Both the position numbers and the translations under genes were made by a program. A DNA stretch of 64,000 nucleotides from a virus: the IMG/VR virus record IMGVR_UViG_3300023115_001125, positions 1-64,000 of that record; one strand, given 5' to 3'. Under the pieces are notes generated by a model, which worked only from the letters and a program-made list of their open reading frames with translations, was not told the origin of the DNA and made no database searches. How positions within the stretch are numbered: position 1 is the stretch's first letter; every line of letters starts with the position of its first letter. Of this stretch, positions 63,766 through 64,000 are shown piece after piece.

Positions 63766-64000
63766 ATGACAGCGGCATATTACGATTTTTTTAGACAAAT
63801 AAGACTCTTTAGTCAAGATGGTACTCTACTGCATACTATGGAAGCAGATAGTACTACAGACTATGTAGATATCCTACCTGGTGAAGGTGTACGTTGGAAC
63901 AACGTAAATGACTCAACAGTTGATGGGTTTGTTCTTGATGTCCAGTATAACTTCGAAGTACCCCTTGCTTCAACTACTTTACGATTGTCAGATGTAAATG
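63766..64000 (+). CDS. Plus-strand late gene, 3' end outside the window
   Basis: The open frame from the ATG at 63766 reads MTAAYYDFFRQIRLFSQDGT, then LLHTMEADSTTDYVDILPGE, and continues past the edge. About 78 residues are visible. It is beta-rich, with a late box and AAGGA upstream, so it is probably a virion structural gene. No family can be assigned from this part. Confidence 0.65.
   Translation, partial: MTAAYYDFFRQIRLFSQDGTLLHTMEADSTTDYVDILPGEGVRWNNVNDSTVDGFVLDVQYNFEVPLASTTLRLSDVN

Noticed and set aside
1-64000. tRNA genes, CRISPR arrays, insertion sequences, attachment sites
   Set aside because: Gaps between genes are nearly all under 100 bases. I saw no cloverleaf-like sequence, no regular spaced repeats, no transposase and no integrase.

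Overview
The window is a 64 kb piece of a large T4-like marine myovirus genome. It carries a T4-type replisome (family B polymerase gp43, sliding clamp gp45, clamp-loader gp44, DexA), T4-type late promoters (TATAAATA and variants), and long stretches of overlapping minus-strand genes. It also holds genes typical of ocean T4-like phages: PhoH, many 2OG-Fe(II) oxygenases, IscA/HesB, MazG, a GroES-like protein, ThyX and 7-deazaguanine genes. The sequence is AT-rich. There are no photosynthesis genes, and the ferredoxin is of the FdxA type common in alphaproteobacteria, so I infer a Pelagibacter-like or other alphaproteobacterial host. That is an inference only. I found no tRNA genes, IS elements or CRISPR arrays.

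Layout. 1-14.1 kb: early/middle genes for nucleotide and 7-deazaguanine metabolism (PRTase, a T-fold protein, DpdA), oxygenases and cupins, surface-sugar enzymes, gp45, a MBD4-like glycosylase, DexA and gp43. 14.1-22.3 kb: a late block rich in small proteins whose first residues look like T4 capsid-targeting peptides ending in (L/I)xE. 22.3-26.6 kb: DnaJ, peptide deformylase and ClpA. 26.6-30.1 kb: lysis cassette (GH108 endolysin, Rz/Rz1-like spanins, small membrane proteins). 30.2-31 kb: phoH on the plus strand. 31-37.3 kb: ThyX, parvulin, ferredoxin, gp44, MazG, GroES-like protein and a DnaE-like fragment. 37.5-57 kb: tail/adhesin genes, including a 2290-residue protein, two subtilisins, a tail protein with a degenerate esterase domain and a fibre ending in a cupredoxin-like domain. 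57-63.7 kb: a plus-strand Zn-ribbon gene, UvsE, a phosphomannomutase-like HAD, a GH73-like hydrolase, glycosyltransferase, QueD and paired oxygenases. A second plus-strand gene starts at 63766 and runs off the end.

Regulation can be read directly. Eleven sigma70-type promoters, all with a 17-base spacer (TTGACt/a to TATAAT-like), precede early genes, and most lie inside the 3' end of the gene before. Late genes have GATAAATA-type boxes, often overlapping the stop codon of the preceding gene. In four cases the late box sits exactly 5 bases before the ATG, which implies leaderless transcripts. A perfect hairpin precedes the polymerase ribosome site, and a perfect inverted repeat covers the queD -10 box.

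How the genes fit together: DpdA and QueD suggest 7-deazaguanine modification of phage DNA. UvsE and the MBD4-like glycosylase repair DNA. DnaJ, PDF, ClpA, parvulin and the GroES-like protein form a proteostasis set. The 15-22 kb block may encode proteins packaged in the head and delivered with the DNA.
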